A DNA stretch of 64,000 nt from Burkholderiaceae bacterium (GCA_030157545.1 JAOAUN010000020.1:1-64000), one strand, 5' to 3'; shown: positions 1 through 8,608, numbered from the stretch's first letter. Numbers and translations are program-made. The notes: generated by a model not told the origin, from the sequence alone.

Positions 1-163
1 CTTTCAGTGCATACAGCGGGCTGGTACCGATATCGCCAAACACGACGCCGATGGCGGCGAGCACCAGAACAGAAAGCTTGCCGTGATGCGCACTGCCGCT
101 GCCCTCAATGCTCACGGGACGCATGACTGACGACTGTGAAAACTCTGGATTACTGATCGACAA
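1..163 (-). CDS. kup: Kup potassium uptake protein, N-terminal fragment
   Basis: The visible part carries the hallmark start of KUP/HAK/KT potassium transporters: [20 protein letters not shown], the first transmembrane segment with the conserved [10 protein letters not shown] box. The gene runs off the left edge of the window, so over 90% of the protein is missing. Two starts are possible: ATG at 124, without a clear ribosome-binding site, or TTG at 163, preceded by AAGGA (172-176) at good spacing, which adds 13 residues. I prefer TTG. The family imports K+ through the inner membrane, usually by H+ symport. A 12-bp palindrome (239-250) lies in the upstream gap. Confidence 0.88.
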   Translation of the reverse strand, partial: MSISNPEFSQSSVMRPVSIEGSGSAHHGKLSVLVLAAIGVVFGDIGTSPLYALK

Positions 164-311
164 AATAAAATTCCTTGACTGAAAAAATTGTCTGCGCAGG
201 CTGCTATCGCTATTGCCGCTACTGTTCAGATACTTGTGTTAAAGCTTTAAGAACATTAAAGGCTGGGAGAACAATGCGCAATTAATCTGACTCTACGCTG
301 ACAGCACGGTA

Positions 312-929
312 TTACAAGGGTTTGGTAATGACAACGGCCCCACGCAGTTTGCCTACGCTATAGCCTGTAGCCTGATCTTCCGGATACTCCAGTTTGATTT
401 TCTCGGCCAGCGGCGTACTGATATCACTTGCCTGACCGTGGCAGGACAAGCACATTGGCTGCACCATGATCGCTTTGGCGTAATGCAGTTCTCGTTTGCC
501 ATTACCGCTGTCAATCACTTGCCAGTATTCGAGGTCGGCCGGTTTTTCGCCTTGGGACAGACGTTCTTCGAACTGACTTAGCGCTTCCTTTTGCCAAGTG
601 TTTGGCACGCCCATTTTGCTATTGCGTACCTTGGTGCCGACCCTGGTGATTTGTATCCCGTGTTCTGCTGACAGGCTTTTGGCAATCGACGGCGCAGCTT
701 CTTTGCAAACGCTGACGGCGGCCAGCGGCCCGTCTGTCGTCATCGCAGTTTTAAGCTTTTGACCGAGCTGATTGAGCAGCTGTCCGGCGATTGCGCGAGT
801 GGACTGCGCGACTGAAGGCTCCACACTGTCCGGCGCAGTGCCGGTGTCGGCGCGCAGGGTGCCGGTGTCAGTGAGAATGAGAAGGGCAATGGCGAGGCTT
901 GCTGACAAGCGCAAAGGTGAATTTTTCAA
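312..929 (-). CDS. Exported c-type haem protein, DUF3365/Tll0287-like
   Basis: A 205-residue protein from TTG at 929, which has GGAA (935-938) just upstream; a longer frame to 983 would put 18 polar residues before the signal peptide. Residues 1-27 form a Sec signal (basic start, hydrophobic core, cut near LRA/D). A single CLSCH haem-c motif sits at about residues 160-164. The preceding pattern VCKEAAPSIA ... RVGTKVRNSKMGVPN is typical of the DUF3365/Tll0287-like haem domain, found alone or as a sensor. Here there is no kinase part, so a soluble periplasmic sensor or electron-transfer protein is likely. The partner is unknown and the neighbours give no hint. Confidence 0.75.
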   Translation of the reverse strand: MKNSPLRLSASLAIALLILTDTGTLRADTGTAPDSVEPSVAQSTRAIAGQLLNQLGQKLKTAMTTDGPLAAVSVCKEAAPSIAKSLSAEHGIQITRVGTKVRNSKMGVPNTWQKEALSQFEERLSQGEKPADLEYWQVIDSGNGKRELHYAKAIMVQPMCLSCHGQASDISTPLAEKIKLEYPEDQATGYSVGKLRGAVVITKPL

Positions 930-1150
930 TGTTATTCCAGTTTGATGAACCCGAATGTGGCACGACAAAACCGCAGGCGCCACCTTATCAGAAACAAGCT
1001 AGGCAGACCAATCAGAAGATTGTTAAATGGCTAACATCAGGAAAATAATTGACTTTTAATTATGATGAAAGCCTGACAAGCGCAGCCGGAATTTATTTTC
1101 GGATAAACAGTAGAATGAATTTATTCGGATAAGTCCGTATTGAAAATAAT

Positions 1151-1606
1151 ATGAAAAAAATATTTTCCTTGTTCCTGGCTGCCATGCCTCTGTTCTTTCC
1201 GCCGCTGTCTTATGGCGGGCAGTCCATTCTCGGTAGCGGCAGCATGCTGTGTGAAACCTATGCGCAATCGGACGATGTGATCAAGCTTGCTACCGAGAGT
1301 TGGGCGCTGGGTTTTTTAAGCTCGGCAAATATGCGTTCCAAAAATCTGGATTTGCTGATGACAATTGATAGCGTGGCCGTGATCGACGCCGTTGAAGAAT
1401 TTTGCGCATCGCATCCGTCGGAAAATATTGCGAACGCTGCGATTCACGTTCTGGTGGAATTGATCGCATCTGCAGATGAAGATTGCACAGAAATGCGTAA
1501 GGAAGCAACGCGCAGTCGAGGCCTGAATCATTGTAATAATCCTGCGTCGGTAGAGAATAGTGATGAGCCCAACGGATGGAGCATGACGGTTCCTGCTGTG
1601 GAATAA
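1151..1606 (+). CDS. Small exported protein of unknown function
   Basis: A 151-residue protein with a convincing signal peptide (MKKIFSLFLAAMPLFFPPLSYGG), so it is probably periplasmic. The mature part has a Cys at about residue 35, a second in EEFCASHP and two more near the C-terminus (EDCTEM, LNHCNN), consistent with two disulfides. The spacing of Cys, hydrophobic helices and a HP..NI motif loosely recalls HdeA/Rap1a-like small helical proteins, but this is too weak to name it. The ribosome-binding site is poor. It stands alone between a leftward haem protein and a rightward HTH protein. Confidence 0.55.
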   Translation: MKKIFSLFLAAMPLFFPPLSYGGQSILGSGSMLCETYAQSDDVIKLATESWALGFLSSANMRSKNLDLLMTIDSVAVIDAVEEFCASHPSENIANAAIHVLVELIASADEDCTEMRKEATRSRGLNHCNNPASVENSDEPNGWSMTVPAVE

Positions 1607-1768
1607 AACTTCCTATCAGCAATGAAATTATTCTCGCAGAAATTTTTAAGTGGTCGTAATGCTTTTTTCCGTAGCAGTTCGTCACAATCCGTCTTTTACG
1701 CTTAAAAACCTGTGACCTGACATGTGATAATCAAAATCACTTTCCGGAATTCACGCGAGCTTGTTTGT

Positions 1769-2104
1769 ATGAAAAAATCTTCCAAACCTACGACCGATGG
1801 CTACGATCCGAACCGGCTATTCAATGCACTGATCCTGAGCCTGAAATGTCGTAGTGATGCCGCGCTGGCACGTGCGCTCGAAGTGCCGAGTGGTTTGCTA
1901 CGCAAAGTACGACAAATGGAAATACCAGTCACGCCAGCTTTGCTGATACGGATGGAAGAAGTCAGCGGCTGGAGCGCACGTGATCTGCGCGACTTGATGG
2001 GGGACCGACGCGCCAATTTCCGTTTCGAAGAAGTGCGCGACAGTGGCGTTGACGACATCATTTCAGAAATCTACGCATCGGCTTCGGGTAAAAAGTCTTA
2101 TTGA
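1769..2104 (+). CDS. Small HTH-like protein, paralogue of the gene at 9243
   Basis: 111 residues from ATG at 1769; an upstream in-frame GTG (1724) lacks a better ribosome-binding site. The core YDPNRLFNALI ... DAALARALEV ... PVTPALLIRMEEVSG ... LRDLMGDRR is an all-helical pattern resembling a Cro/CI-type helix-turn-helix (DAALARALEV as the first helix of the motif). About half of roughly 75 residues match the protein at 9243-9545 by eye, including the LMGDRR signature. I do not recognise a named family. Likely a DNA-binding or adaptor protein. It precedes the itaconate-type operon by 139 bp on the same strand. Confidence 0.6.
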   Translation: MKKSSKPTTDGYDPNRLFNALILSLKCRSDAALARALEVPSGLLRKVRQMEIPVTPALLIRMEEVSGWSARDLRDLMGDRRANFRFEEVRDSGVDDIISEIYASASGKKSY

Positions 2105-2203
2105 TCCTGACTTTAATGCGTGTCTGTTTAATTTGACAACATCGCTCAGGTTTGCTGCTAGTCCCCCTTCCAAAAAAGCAAATTGTCAGAGCCGCACGAC
2201 TGG

Positions 2204-2234
2204 CAGAAAATGATGGCAATAATCTCATTTTCTG
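2204..2234 (+). promoter_or_regulatory. Perfect 10-bp inverted repeat before the hydratase start
   Basis: CAGAAAATGA (2204-2213) and TCATTTTCTG (2225-2234) are exact inverse complements separated by 11 nt. The right arm ends 9 nt before the ATG at 2244, exactly where a ribosome-binding site should be, and no Shine-Dalgarno sequence is visible. It could be an operator for an unidentified regulator or an RNA hairpin that controls translation. There is no T-tract, so it is not a terminator. Confidence 0.5.
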
Positions 2235-2243
2235 TCTGTGTCC

Positions 2244-3113
2244 ATGCCACCTGAAGAACTCGATCTTGAACTGCTCAGACAATGGCTGGGCCGTACTGAA
2301 ACAAAGACAGACCTGATTCATGCGCCGGCGGCAAACGCGCTGGCAGCGACACTGGATCAGGCACCCACGCACCATGAGGGCAGTACGCTGCCGCCGCTAT
2401 GGCACTGGATCTATTTCTGGAGCGTGAGCGCGCAATCTGAACTGGGTGAAGATGGTCATCCTCAGCGTGGTGGCTTCCTGCCACCGGTGCCGCTGCCACG
2501 ACGCATGTGGGCCGGCGGACGCCTTCACTTTATGGCTCCATTGACGATTGGCGCATCGGCCTCGCGTACCTCCACCATCGCCAGCGTCGATACCAAAACC
2601 GGCACGAGCGGACAACTGGCGTTCGTCAAAGTCAGCCATGAAATCAGCTGCGAAGGACAAGTGTGCGTGCTGGAAGAGCATGACATCGTCTATCGCGGCA
2701 TGCCGGCACCCGGTGCGGCGGCCGTTGCTCCCAAGCGCGCACCTGAAGTCGCTTTGTGGTCGCGCATCATCACGCCTGACCCTGTTTTACTGTTCCGTTA
2801 CTCGGCACTGACCTTCAATGGCCATCGCATTCACTACGACCGCAGCTATGTAACGACTGTTGAAGGCTATCCTGGCCTGATCGTGCATGGACCATTGATT
2901 GCCACGCTTTTGATTGACCTCGTGCGCGAGTACCTGCCGCATACACAGATTGCGGAGTTTGAATTCCGCGCAGTCAGCCCCTTGTTTGATATAGAAGCGT
3001 TCAGTATTCACGGTCAGCCGGATGCAGATGGCCGTACCATAAACCTGTGGGCTGCCAATGCGCGCGGTGAACTCGCGATGCAGGCCAAGGCTACACTCGC
3101 AATCAAAAATTAA
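2244..3113 (+). CDS. MaoC/FAS1-like acyl-CoA hydratase (itaconyl/mesaconyl-CoA type)
   Basis: 289 residues with an N-terminal hot-dog half and a C-terminal half carrying FRYSALTFNGHRIHYD at about residues 185-200. This is the hydratase signature of HTD2/mesaconyl-C4-CoA hydratase-like proteins, with the His and Asp in the catalytic region. The known family hydrates mesaconyl-C4-CoA or itaconyl-CoA to citramalyl-CoA (Meh in Chloroflexus, Ich/RipB in itaconate degraders). The next two genes encode a CoA-transferase and a CitE-like lyase, the flanking steps of the same route. Start is ATG 2244 (GTG 2238 is equally open); both follow a hairpin instead of a Shine-Dalgarno sequence. Exact substrate is inferred from context. 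Confidence 0.75.
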   Translation: MPPEELDLELLRQWLGRTETKTDLIHAPAANALAATLDQAPTHHEGSTLPPLWHWIYFWSVSAQSELGEDGHPQRGGFLPPVPLPRRMWAGGRLHFMAPLTIGASASRTSTIASVDTKTGTSGQLAFVKVSHEISCEGQVCVLEEHDIVYRGMPAPGAAAVAPKRAPEVALWSRIITPDPVLLFRYSALTFNGHRIHYDRSYVTTVEGYPGLIVHGPLIATLLIDLVREYLPHTQIAEFEFRAVSPLFDIEAFSIHGQPDADGRTINLWAANARGELAMQAKATLAIKN

Positions 3114-3134
3114 ATTATCTTCAACAGGAAATTC

Positions 3135-4313
3135 ATGCGTCCGCTTGATGGCATTACCGTCGTAACTCTTGAACATGCGATTGCCGCGCCATTCTGTACG
3201 CGTCAACTGGCCGATCTGGGCGCACGCGTCATCAAGCTCGAACGTCCCGGCGTCGGTGACTTTGCCCGTGCTTATGATGAACGCGTGCGCGGCATGGCTT
3301 CGCACTTCGTCTGGACCAATCGTTCCAAGGAAAGCCTGACGCTGGACGTCAAGCACAAGGAAGCGAACGCCATCTTCGACAAGCTGCTGGCGAAGGCCGA
3401 TGTGCTGGTTCAAAACCTCGCGCCGGGTGCGGCTGCGCGGCTGGGCCTGTCATATGAAGCATTGCGGGAAAAATATCCGTCATTGATTGTCTGCGACATC
3501 TCCGGCTATGGCGCCAACGGTCCTTACCGTGACAAAAAAGCCTATGACTTGCTGATACAGAGTGAATCCGGTTTTCTGTCCGTGACAGGTACTGCAGACG
3601 AGCCGGCCAAAGCAGGATGTTCAGTCGCCGATATTGCCGCCGGCATGTATGCGTACACGAATATTCTTGCCGCATTAATCCAGCGCGGCAAAACCGGCAT
3701 GGGTTGCCACATCGATGTCTCCATGCTCGAGAGCATGGTCGAATGGATGAACTTCCCGTTGTATTACGCTATTGATGGTGCTTCACCGCCCATGCGCGCC
3801 GGTGCGGCGCACGCGACCATTTATCCTTATGGCCCGTTTCCGGCGGGCGACGGCAAGGTGGTCATGCTGGGTTTGCAGAATGAACGTGAGTGGCAAACAT
3901 TTTGCGAGCAGGTGCTATTGCAACCAGCACTTGCCGGCGATGCACGCTTTGCGTCCAACACCTTGCGCACCAACGCGCGCAAGGAACTCTACGCACTGAT
4001 CTGCGGTGTGTTTGCCGACATGACAGCGGCAGAGGTCATAGCGAGACTGGAGCAAGCGCAAATTGCCAACGCCCAGCTCAACGACATGCACGACCTGTGG
4101 CAGCATGCGCAGCTGCGTGCACGCGAGCGCTGGACCGAAGTCGCGTCGCCGGTTGGCCCCTTGCCGGCGCTGCTGCCGCCTGCCGTACCGAATACCTGGA
4201 AGCCGCGCATGGATGCGATACCTGCACTGGGTCAGCATACTGCTGCCATTCTTGCCGAGCTCGGTTATGACGCCGCAGCGATAACCGAGCTTGAAACCGC
4301 GAAGGCGATCTGA
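3135..4313 (+). CDS. Class III CoA-transferase (CaiB/BaiF family)
   Basis: 392 residues. The N-terminus (PLDGITVVTLEHAIAAPFCTRQLADLGARVIKLE) and the GCSVADIAAGM box, with the likely catalytic Asp166 that forms the aspartyl-CoA anhydride, identify the CaiB/BaiF (formyl-CoA transferase) superfamily. AGGA at 3125-3128 precedes the ATG at proper spacing. It lies 21 bp after the hydratase and is directly abutted by the CitE-like gene, so the three are one transcription unit. In that setting the probable reaction is transfer of CoA to itaconate, mesaconate or citramalate from succinyl- or acetyl-CoA, as for Ict of Pseudomonas. The family is broad, so substrate is an inference. Confidence 0.85.
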   Translation: MRPLDGITVVTLEHAIAAPFCTRQLADLGARVIKLERPGVGDFARAYDERVRGMASHFVWTNRSKESLTLDVKHKEANAIFDKLLAKADVLVQNLAPGAAARLGLSYEALREKYPSLIVCDISGYGANGPYRDKKAYDLLIQSESGFLSVTGTADEPAKAGCSVADIAAGMYAYTNILAALIQRGKTGMGCHIDVSMLESMVEWMNFPLYYAIDGASPPMRAGAAHATIYPYGPFPAGDGKVVMLGLQNEREWQTFCEQVLLQPALAGDARFASNTLRTNARKELYALICGVFADMTAAEVIARLEQAQIANAQLNDMHDLWQHAQLRARERWTEVASPVGPLPALLPPAVPNTWKPRMDAIPALGQHTAAILAELGYDAAAITELETAKAI

Positions 4314-5135
4314 ATGTCATCTGCTACGCCGATTACTTACCTGTTCGTTCCCGCCAATCGTCCGGAACGTTTTGGCAAAGCGCTTGCTGCCGGCGCTGAT
4401 GTGGTCATCATTGACCTGGAAGATGCTGTCGCGATAGATGAAAAAGAATCCGCTCGTTCGTCGCTGTCCGACTGGTTAGATTCTGACAGTGCAGAAAACA
4501 AATCCATTGCATTACGCATCAACAGCGCCGACTCGATCTGGCATGCAGCTGATTTGGCTTTGTGCGGTCATGCCAGAGTCGCCGCCGTTGTGTTGCCCAA
4601 GGCCGCCAGCGTGGACGAAGTTGCGCGGGTGGTGGCTGCGGGCGCACGCACGGTCATTCCGCTTATTGAAAGTGCAGCCGGCTTCGTGCAGGCCGGCGTG
4701 CTTGCTGCAGCGCCGTCAGTAAGCCGGCTCATGTTTGGCAGCATAGATTTCTGCGTCGACCTTGGCATCGAAGGCGACGATCGCGAGCTGGATTATTTTC
4801 GTTCGCAACTGGTGCTGGCTTCGACTTTGGCCGGCATTGCTGCGCCGGTCGATGGCGTGACAACAGCGATCAATGATGAGCAGGTACTGCAGTCCGATAC
4901 CTTGCGCGGAAAGCGCTTCGGATTCGGCGGCAAACTTTGCATTCATCCGAAACAGATTGTCGTCGTGCGCGCGGCTTATTTGCCGTCAGCGGCTGAAGTC
5001 GCCTGGGCGCAGCGGGTAGTTGCTGCAGCTACGGCAGCACATGGTGGTGCCGTAGCAGTTGATGGAAAAATGGTGGACCGCCCGGTGATATTGAAAGCAG
5101 AGCGGATATTGCAGCAGGCGGAACTGTCAGCTTAA
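4314..5135 (+). CDS. HpcH/HpaI-CitE family lyase, probable citramalyl-CoA lyase
   Basis: 273 residues. YLFVPANRPERFGKALAAGADVVIIDLEDAV is the classical CitE/malyl-CoA lyase start; LIESAAGF and MFGSIDFCVDLG contain the acidic residues that bind Mg2+; GKLCIHPKQI is the C-terminal CoA/metal region. The family splits beta-hydroxyacyl-CoA thioesters to acetyl-CoA plus a keto acid. After a hydratase making citramalyl-CoA the expected products are acetyl-CoA and pyruvate (compare Ccl/RipC). The ATG follows the stop of the CoA-transferase with no gap, implying translational coupling. No citrate lyase alpha, gamma or CitC/CitG genes are nearby, which argues against citrate lyase. Confidence 0.82.
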   Translation: MSSATPITYLFVPANRPERFGKALAAGADVVIIDLEDAVAIDEKESARSSLSDWLDSDSAENKSIALRINSADSIWHAADLALCGHARVAAVVLPKAASVDEVARVVAAGARTVIPLIESAAGFVQAGVLAAAPSVSRLMFGSIDFCVDLGIEGDDRELDYFRSQLVLASTLAGIAAPVDGVTTAINDEQVLQSDTLRGKRFGFGGKLCIHPKQIVVVRAAYLPSAAEVAWAQRVVAAATAAHGGAVAVDGKMVDRPVILKAERILQQAELSA

Positions 5136-5142
5136 AAAGGAC

Positions 5143-5451
5143 TTATTGCGCAATTTCTATCAAGACTTCCGGACGGCGCTGAGCGATCTGCAATAAGGTT
5201 TTTGCTGCACCAGATGGTTCGCGTCTGCCTTGTTCCCAATCTTGAAGTGTTCTTACCGACACTCCCATCAGTGCCGCAAAGGCGGATTGTGACAAACCAG
5301 TTCGGGTTCGCGCCGCTACAACTTCGTGGACATTGAAGCTGCTGATTACATTGCCTTGTCCGGCTTTCATTTCACGGACAGCCTGCAAAAGTTCAGCGCC
5401 CAGATCGCGACCCAAGTCTCGTTTCAAAAGTTCATTTGCTTTCCTGGTCAT
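5143..5451 (-). CDS. HTH antitoxin of a RelE/HigB-type pair
   Basis: 102 residues with a Cro/CI helix-turn-helix in the C-terminal half (TGLSQSAFAALMGVSVRTLQDWEQG, broken here only for description; about residues 54-75), followed by RREPSGAAKTLLQIAQRRPEV, which is typical of HigA-2/YgiT-like antitoxins. Its start overlaps the end of the toxin gene by 20 bp, and the toxin comes first, the order common in HigBA systems. The protein should bind and neutralise the toxin and repress the shared promoter; the palindrome at 5769-5783 is the obvious operator. The gene converges on the CitE-like gene with only 7 bp between stops. Confidence 0.82.
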   Translation of the reverse strand: MTRKANELLKRDLGRDLGAELLQAVREMKAGQGNVISSFNVHEVVAARTRTGLSQSAFAALMGVSVRTLQDWEQGRREPSGAAKTLLQIAQRRPEVLIEIAQ

Positions 5452-5758
5452 TTTCCATCTCCTCTTTTACCTGTCGCAGGATATGCGCGGGAATATTCTC
5501 TACAACTGATTTTGAGTAAATTAACAGTAACCAGATTTCGCCATTGCGAAGCCGGTTAAAGTAGATCACACGAACGCCTCCACTTTTACCAGTTCCTTTG
5601 CGCGCCCATCGAACTTTTCGTACACCACCAGAGCCAGGAATCACGTCGCCCGCTTCTGAATTATGTGCCAGCCAAACCGCGAACTCAGCGTGCTCATCTT
5701 CTGACCAATAGTCTGGCCAGAGACGCTGAAAAGAGGGCGTTTCAATCAGGGTGAACAT
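5432..5758 (-). CDS. RelE/HigB-type toxin
   Basis: 108 residues from ATG 5758. FTLIETPSFQRLWPDYWSEDE and the segment GGVRKVRWARKGTGKSGGVRVIYF followed by WLLLIYSKS are the standard RelE/HigB-2 pattern, with basic residues on the strands that contact mRNA in the ribosomal A site. The C-terminus (VENIPAHILRQVKEEM) matches the family. An in-frame TTG at 5794 would read through the promoter palindrome, so ATG 5758 is preferred; no Shine-Dalgarno precedes it, and the transcript may be leaderless or nearly so. It should act as a translation-dependent mRNA interferase held in check by the overlapping antitoxin. Confidence 0.82.
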   Translation of the reverse strand: MFTLIETPSFQRLWPDYWSEDEHAEFAVWLAHNSEAGDVIPGSGGVRKVRWARKGTGKSGGVRVIYFNRLRNGEIWLLLIYSKSVVENIPAHILRQVKEEMENDQESK

Positions 5759-5766
5759 TTTTATAT

Positions 5767-5785
5767 AATACGGCTTTGCCGTATA
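5767..5785 (-). promoter_or_regulatory. Palindromic operator/promoter of the toxin-antitoxin pair
   Basis: TACGGC-TTT-GCCGTA (5769-5774 and 5778-5783) is a perfect inverted repeat, one further A/T pair extends it, and TATAAT-like sequences lie on both sides. It lies 10 bp upstream of the toxin ATG. Position and symmetry fit autorepression by the antitoxin or its complex. Confidence 0.65.
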
Positions 5786-5826
5786 ATTTTGCAAGTGATG
5801 AATTTAACATTCGAGCACTTTTTCAC

Positions 5827-8514
5827 TTAGCTATTCACCGCCATAGATTTATTCATATCCAGCCCAAGCTTGAATGCCATCTCTCGCATTTCTGCAGCAC
5901 TCTTTTGCCCTGCATATTTTTCAGCCAGCGCCGTATAGGCAATCCACTTCGCATCGACTTCAAAGAAATCACGCAATTCAGCGCGCGTATCACTGCGGCC
6001 AAAGCCATCGGTGCCCAGCGTTGTGTAAGGCGCTCGTACATAGGCGCGCACGCTCTCCGGCACTGCGCGCACGTAGTCTGACACGGCAATGACCGGCGTG
6101 TCACTGCCTTGCAGCTGCTGCGTAATCCAGGGCAAAGTATGACTGTGTTGCAGGCGCCGTTCACGTTCACATGCGATGCCTTCGCGTGCCAGTTGCGAGA
6201 AGCTGGTCACGCTGTAGACCGCTGCGGTGACTGCAAAAATTCCCTCCAGCAGATCGGCGGCGGCCATCGCTTCTTTCAGCAGTGGGCCTGCGGCCAGCAA
6301 ACGTACATCCGGATCCGCAGCATCGCTCACGCAATGCATGCCGCGCAAGATACCTTCGCGCGAACCGGCCGGCATACTTGGCTGTGCTTCATTTTCATTG
6401 GTGACAGTCAGGTAATAAAACACATCTTCATTTTGCTGCAGCATGCGCTGCATGCCGTCGTCAACAATCACTGCCAATTCATACGCATAGGCTGGGTCAT
6501 AGGAAATGCAGTTCGGGATGGCCGCCGATATGATGTGACTGCTGCCGTCCTGATGCTGCAAGCCTTCGCCGCCGAGGGTGGTGCGGCCTGACGTTGCACC
6601 AATCAGGAAGCCGCGTGCACGCTGATCAGCGGCAGCCCAGATCAGGTCGCCGACGCGCTGGAATCCAAACATCGAGTAATAGATATAGAACGGCAGCATA
6701 GGCAAGCCGTGTACCGAATAGCTGGTGGCAGCGGCTGTCCATGAAGAGATCGCACCGGCTTCGGTGATGCCTTCTTCCAGAATCTGGCCGTCGGTTGCTT
6801 CGCGATAGTAGAGGATGGAGCCGATGTCTTCCGGCTCATACAACTGCCCCTGCGCCGAGTAGATGCCGATCTGGCGAAACAGATTGGCCATGCCGAAGGT
6901 GCGTGCTTCATCGGCGACGATAGGAACAACGCGCGGACCAAGGGTGACATCTTTCAGCAGGTTGCCCATCATTCTGACCAGCGCCATGGTCGTCGACATT
7001 TCTTTGCCGTCGGCTTGCAGTGCAAACTGCGCATGACTCACTATGTCTGGCACAGCCAGCGGCGCGCGTGGGTCAACGCGGCGCGGCATGGAGCCGCCGA
7101 GTGCACTACGTTTCTCGATCAGATGACGCATGACAGGGCTGTCTGCCGGCGGTTTGTAGAAGGACAGATTTTCTACTTGCGCATCTGTTAGCGGCAAATG
7201 GAATCGGTCACGGAAATCCAGCAAGTCTTGCAGTTCAAGTTTTTTTTGTTGATGCGTCGTCATCTTGCCTTGTCCGGCGGTACCCATGCCAAAGCCTTTT
7301 TTGGTTTGTGCAAGGATCACAGTTGGCGCACCCGCATGCTTGCTGGCGGCGTGATAGGCAGCATAAATTTTGCGCAGGTCATGACCACCGCGGCGCAGCC
7401 GGTCTATTTCGTCATCGGTAAGGGTCGCGCCGATTGCCTGCAAGGCCGGGTTCTGTCCGAAGAAGTGCTCGCGATTGAACGGGCCGTCATTGGCAGCGAA
7501 GGTTTGCAGCTGGCCGTCGACGGTGCTGTTCAATGCGTCGACCAGTTCGCCATGCGCATCACGTGCAAACAGCGGATCCCAGTCCGAACCCCACAGCAGT
7601 TTGATGACATTCCAGCCAGCGCCGGCAAACAGGGTTTCGAGTTCGTCGATGATGTGGCCATTGCCACGCACCGGGCCATCAAGACGCTGCAGATTGCAGT
7701 TGATGACGAAGACCAGATTGTCGAGTTTTTCACGCGATGCCAGTGACAGCGCTGCCAGCGATTCCGGTTCATCCATTTCGCCGTCGCCGAATACACCCCA
7801 GACAGTGCGTGGCTGCGGTGCGAGTAGTTTGCGATGTTCAAGGTAGCGCATGAAGCGTGCCTGATAGATCGCACTGATCGGTCCCAGTCCCATGGAGCCG
7901 GTCGGGAATTGCCAGAAGTCCGGCATCAGCCACGGGTGCGGATACGAAGACAGTCCTTGCAGGCCTTGTTTTCTGGCGCTGATCTCTTGCCTGTAATGGC
8001 TGAGGTTGTCTTCGTTCAGTCTGCCTTCGAGAAATGCGCGTGCATAGATGCCGGGCGAGGAGTGTGGCTGAAAATAGACCAGGTCGCCGCCGGACTGCTC
8101 AGTCGCCGCGCGAAAGAAATGATTGAAGCCGACTTCGAACAGGTCGGCAGCAGACGCATAACTGGCGATGTGGCCGCCGAGTTCGCCATAGGCTCGGTTG
8201 GCACGCACGACCATTGCCAGGGCGTTCCAGCGCATGATGCCGGCTAGTGACTCTTCGAGCGCAAGCGCATCGGCGCCGCCCGGGTACGGAGGTTCATCGG
8301 TAACACGTATCGTGTTGATGTAAGGTGTATTGCGCGCATCGCGCCAGTTGACGCCGGCAGCCTGCGCTGCAGCCGAGAGCCGCGAGAGAATGAAGCGGGC
8401 GCGCTCCGGCCCTGCTGATTCGAGTACCGATTGCAAAGCAGCGAGCCATTCGCTTGTTTCGGTGGCGTCAATGTCTTGCTGCGCGCTGACTTGTGCGGGT
8501 GTGTTTCTGTCCAT
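5827..8514 (-). CDS. aceE: Homodimeric pyruvate-dehydrogenase-type E1 (AceE/MdeB-like)
   Basis: 895 residues from ATG 8514, which has CGGAG six bases upstream. Length and sequence fit the homodimeric alpha-keto acid dehydrogenase E1: YFQPHSSPGIYARAFLEGR, the thiamine-diphosphate motif GDGEMDEPES at 243-252 with VINCNLQRLDGPV after it, and GRTTLGGEGLQHQDG further on. Known members decarboxylate pyruvate and acetylate the E2 lipoyl group. Here no E2 or E3 gene follows; the gene ends near a toxin-antitoxin pair. A divergent Lrp/AsnC regulator sits 134 bp upstream. That arrangement resembles mdeR/mdeB of Pseudomonas, where MdeB is an E1 homologue for alpha-ketobutyrate, though no methionine gamma-lyase (mdeA) is present. 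It may be a second E1 copy. Confidence 0.88.
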   Translation of the reverse strand: MDRNTPAQVSAQQDIDATETSEWLAALQSVLESAGPERARFILSRLSAAAQAAGVNWRDARNTPYINTIRVTDEPPYPGGADALALEESLAGIMRWNALAMVVRANRAYGELGGHIASYASAADLFEVGFNHFFRAATEQSGGDLVYFQPHSSPGIYARAFLEGRLNEDNLSHYRQEISARKQGLQGLSSYPHPWLMPDFWQFPTGSMGLGPISAIYQARFMRYLEHRKLLAPQPRTVWGVFGDGEMDEPESLAALSLASREKLDNLVFVINCNLQRLDGPVRGNGHIIDELETLFAGAGWNVIKLLWGSDWDPLFARDAHGELVDALNSTVDGQLQTFAANDGPFNREHFFGQNPALQAIGATLTDDEIDRLRRGGHDLRKIYAAYHAASKHAGAPTVILAQTKKGFGMGTAGQGKMTTHQQKKLELQDLLDFRDRFHLPLTDAQVENLSFYKPPADSPVMRHLIEKRSALGGSMPRRVDPRAPLAVPDIVSHAQFALQADGKEMSTTMALVRMMGNLLKDVTLGPRVVPIVADEARTFGMANLFRQIGIYSAQGQLYEPEDIGSILYYREATDGQILEEGITEAGAISSWTAAATSYSVHGLPMLPFYIYYSMFGFQRVGDLIWAAADQRARGFLIGATSGRTTLGGEGLQHQDGSSHIISAAIPNCISYDPAYAYELAVIVDDGMQRMLQQNEDVFYYLTVTNENEAQPSMPAGSREGILRGMHCVSDAADPDVRLLAAGPLLKEAMAAADLLEGIFAVTAAVYSVTSFSQLAREGIACERERRLQHSHTLPWITQQLQGSDTPVIAVSDYVRAVPESVRAYVRAPYTTLGTDGFGRSDTRAELRDFFEVDAKWIAYTALAEKYAGQKSAAEMREMAFKLGLDMNKSMAVNS

Positions 8515-8608
8515 GAGTGCTCCGAAAATAGAGTGGCTTTTCAATCCGCTAAGTTACGCTTTTGCGTGCAGCAGGTGGTGCTGAAAACTTTGCCATTTTT
8601 CTTATTTG

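Noticed and set aside
4314..5135. Citrate lyase beta subunit
   Set aside because: No alpha, gamma or prosthetic-group genes nearby; context fits citramalyl-CoA lyase better.
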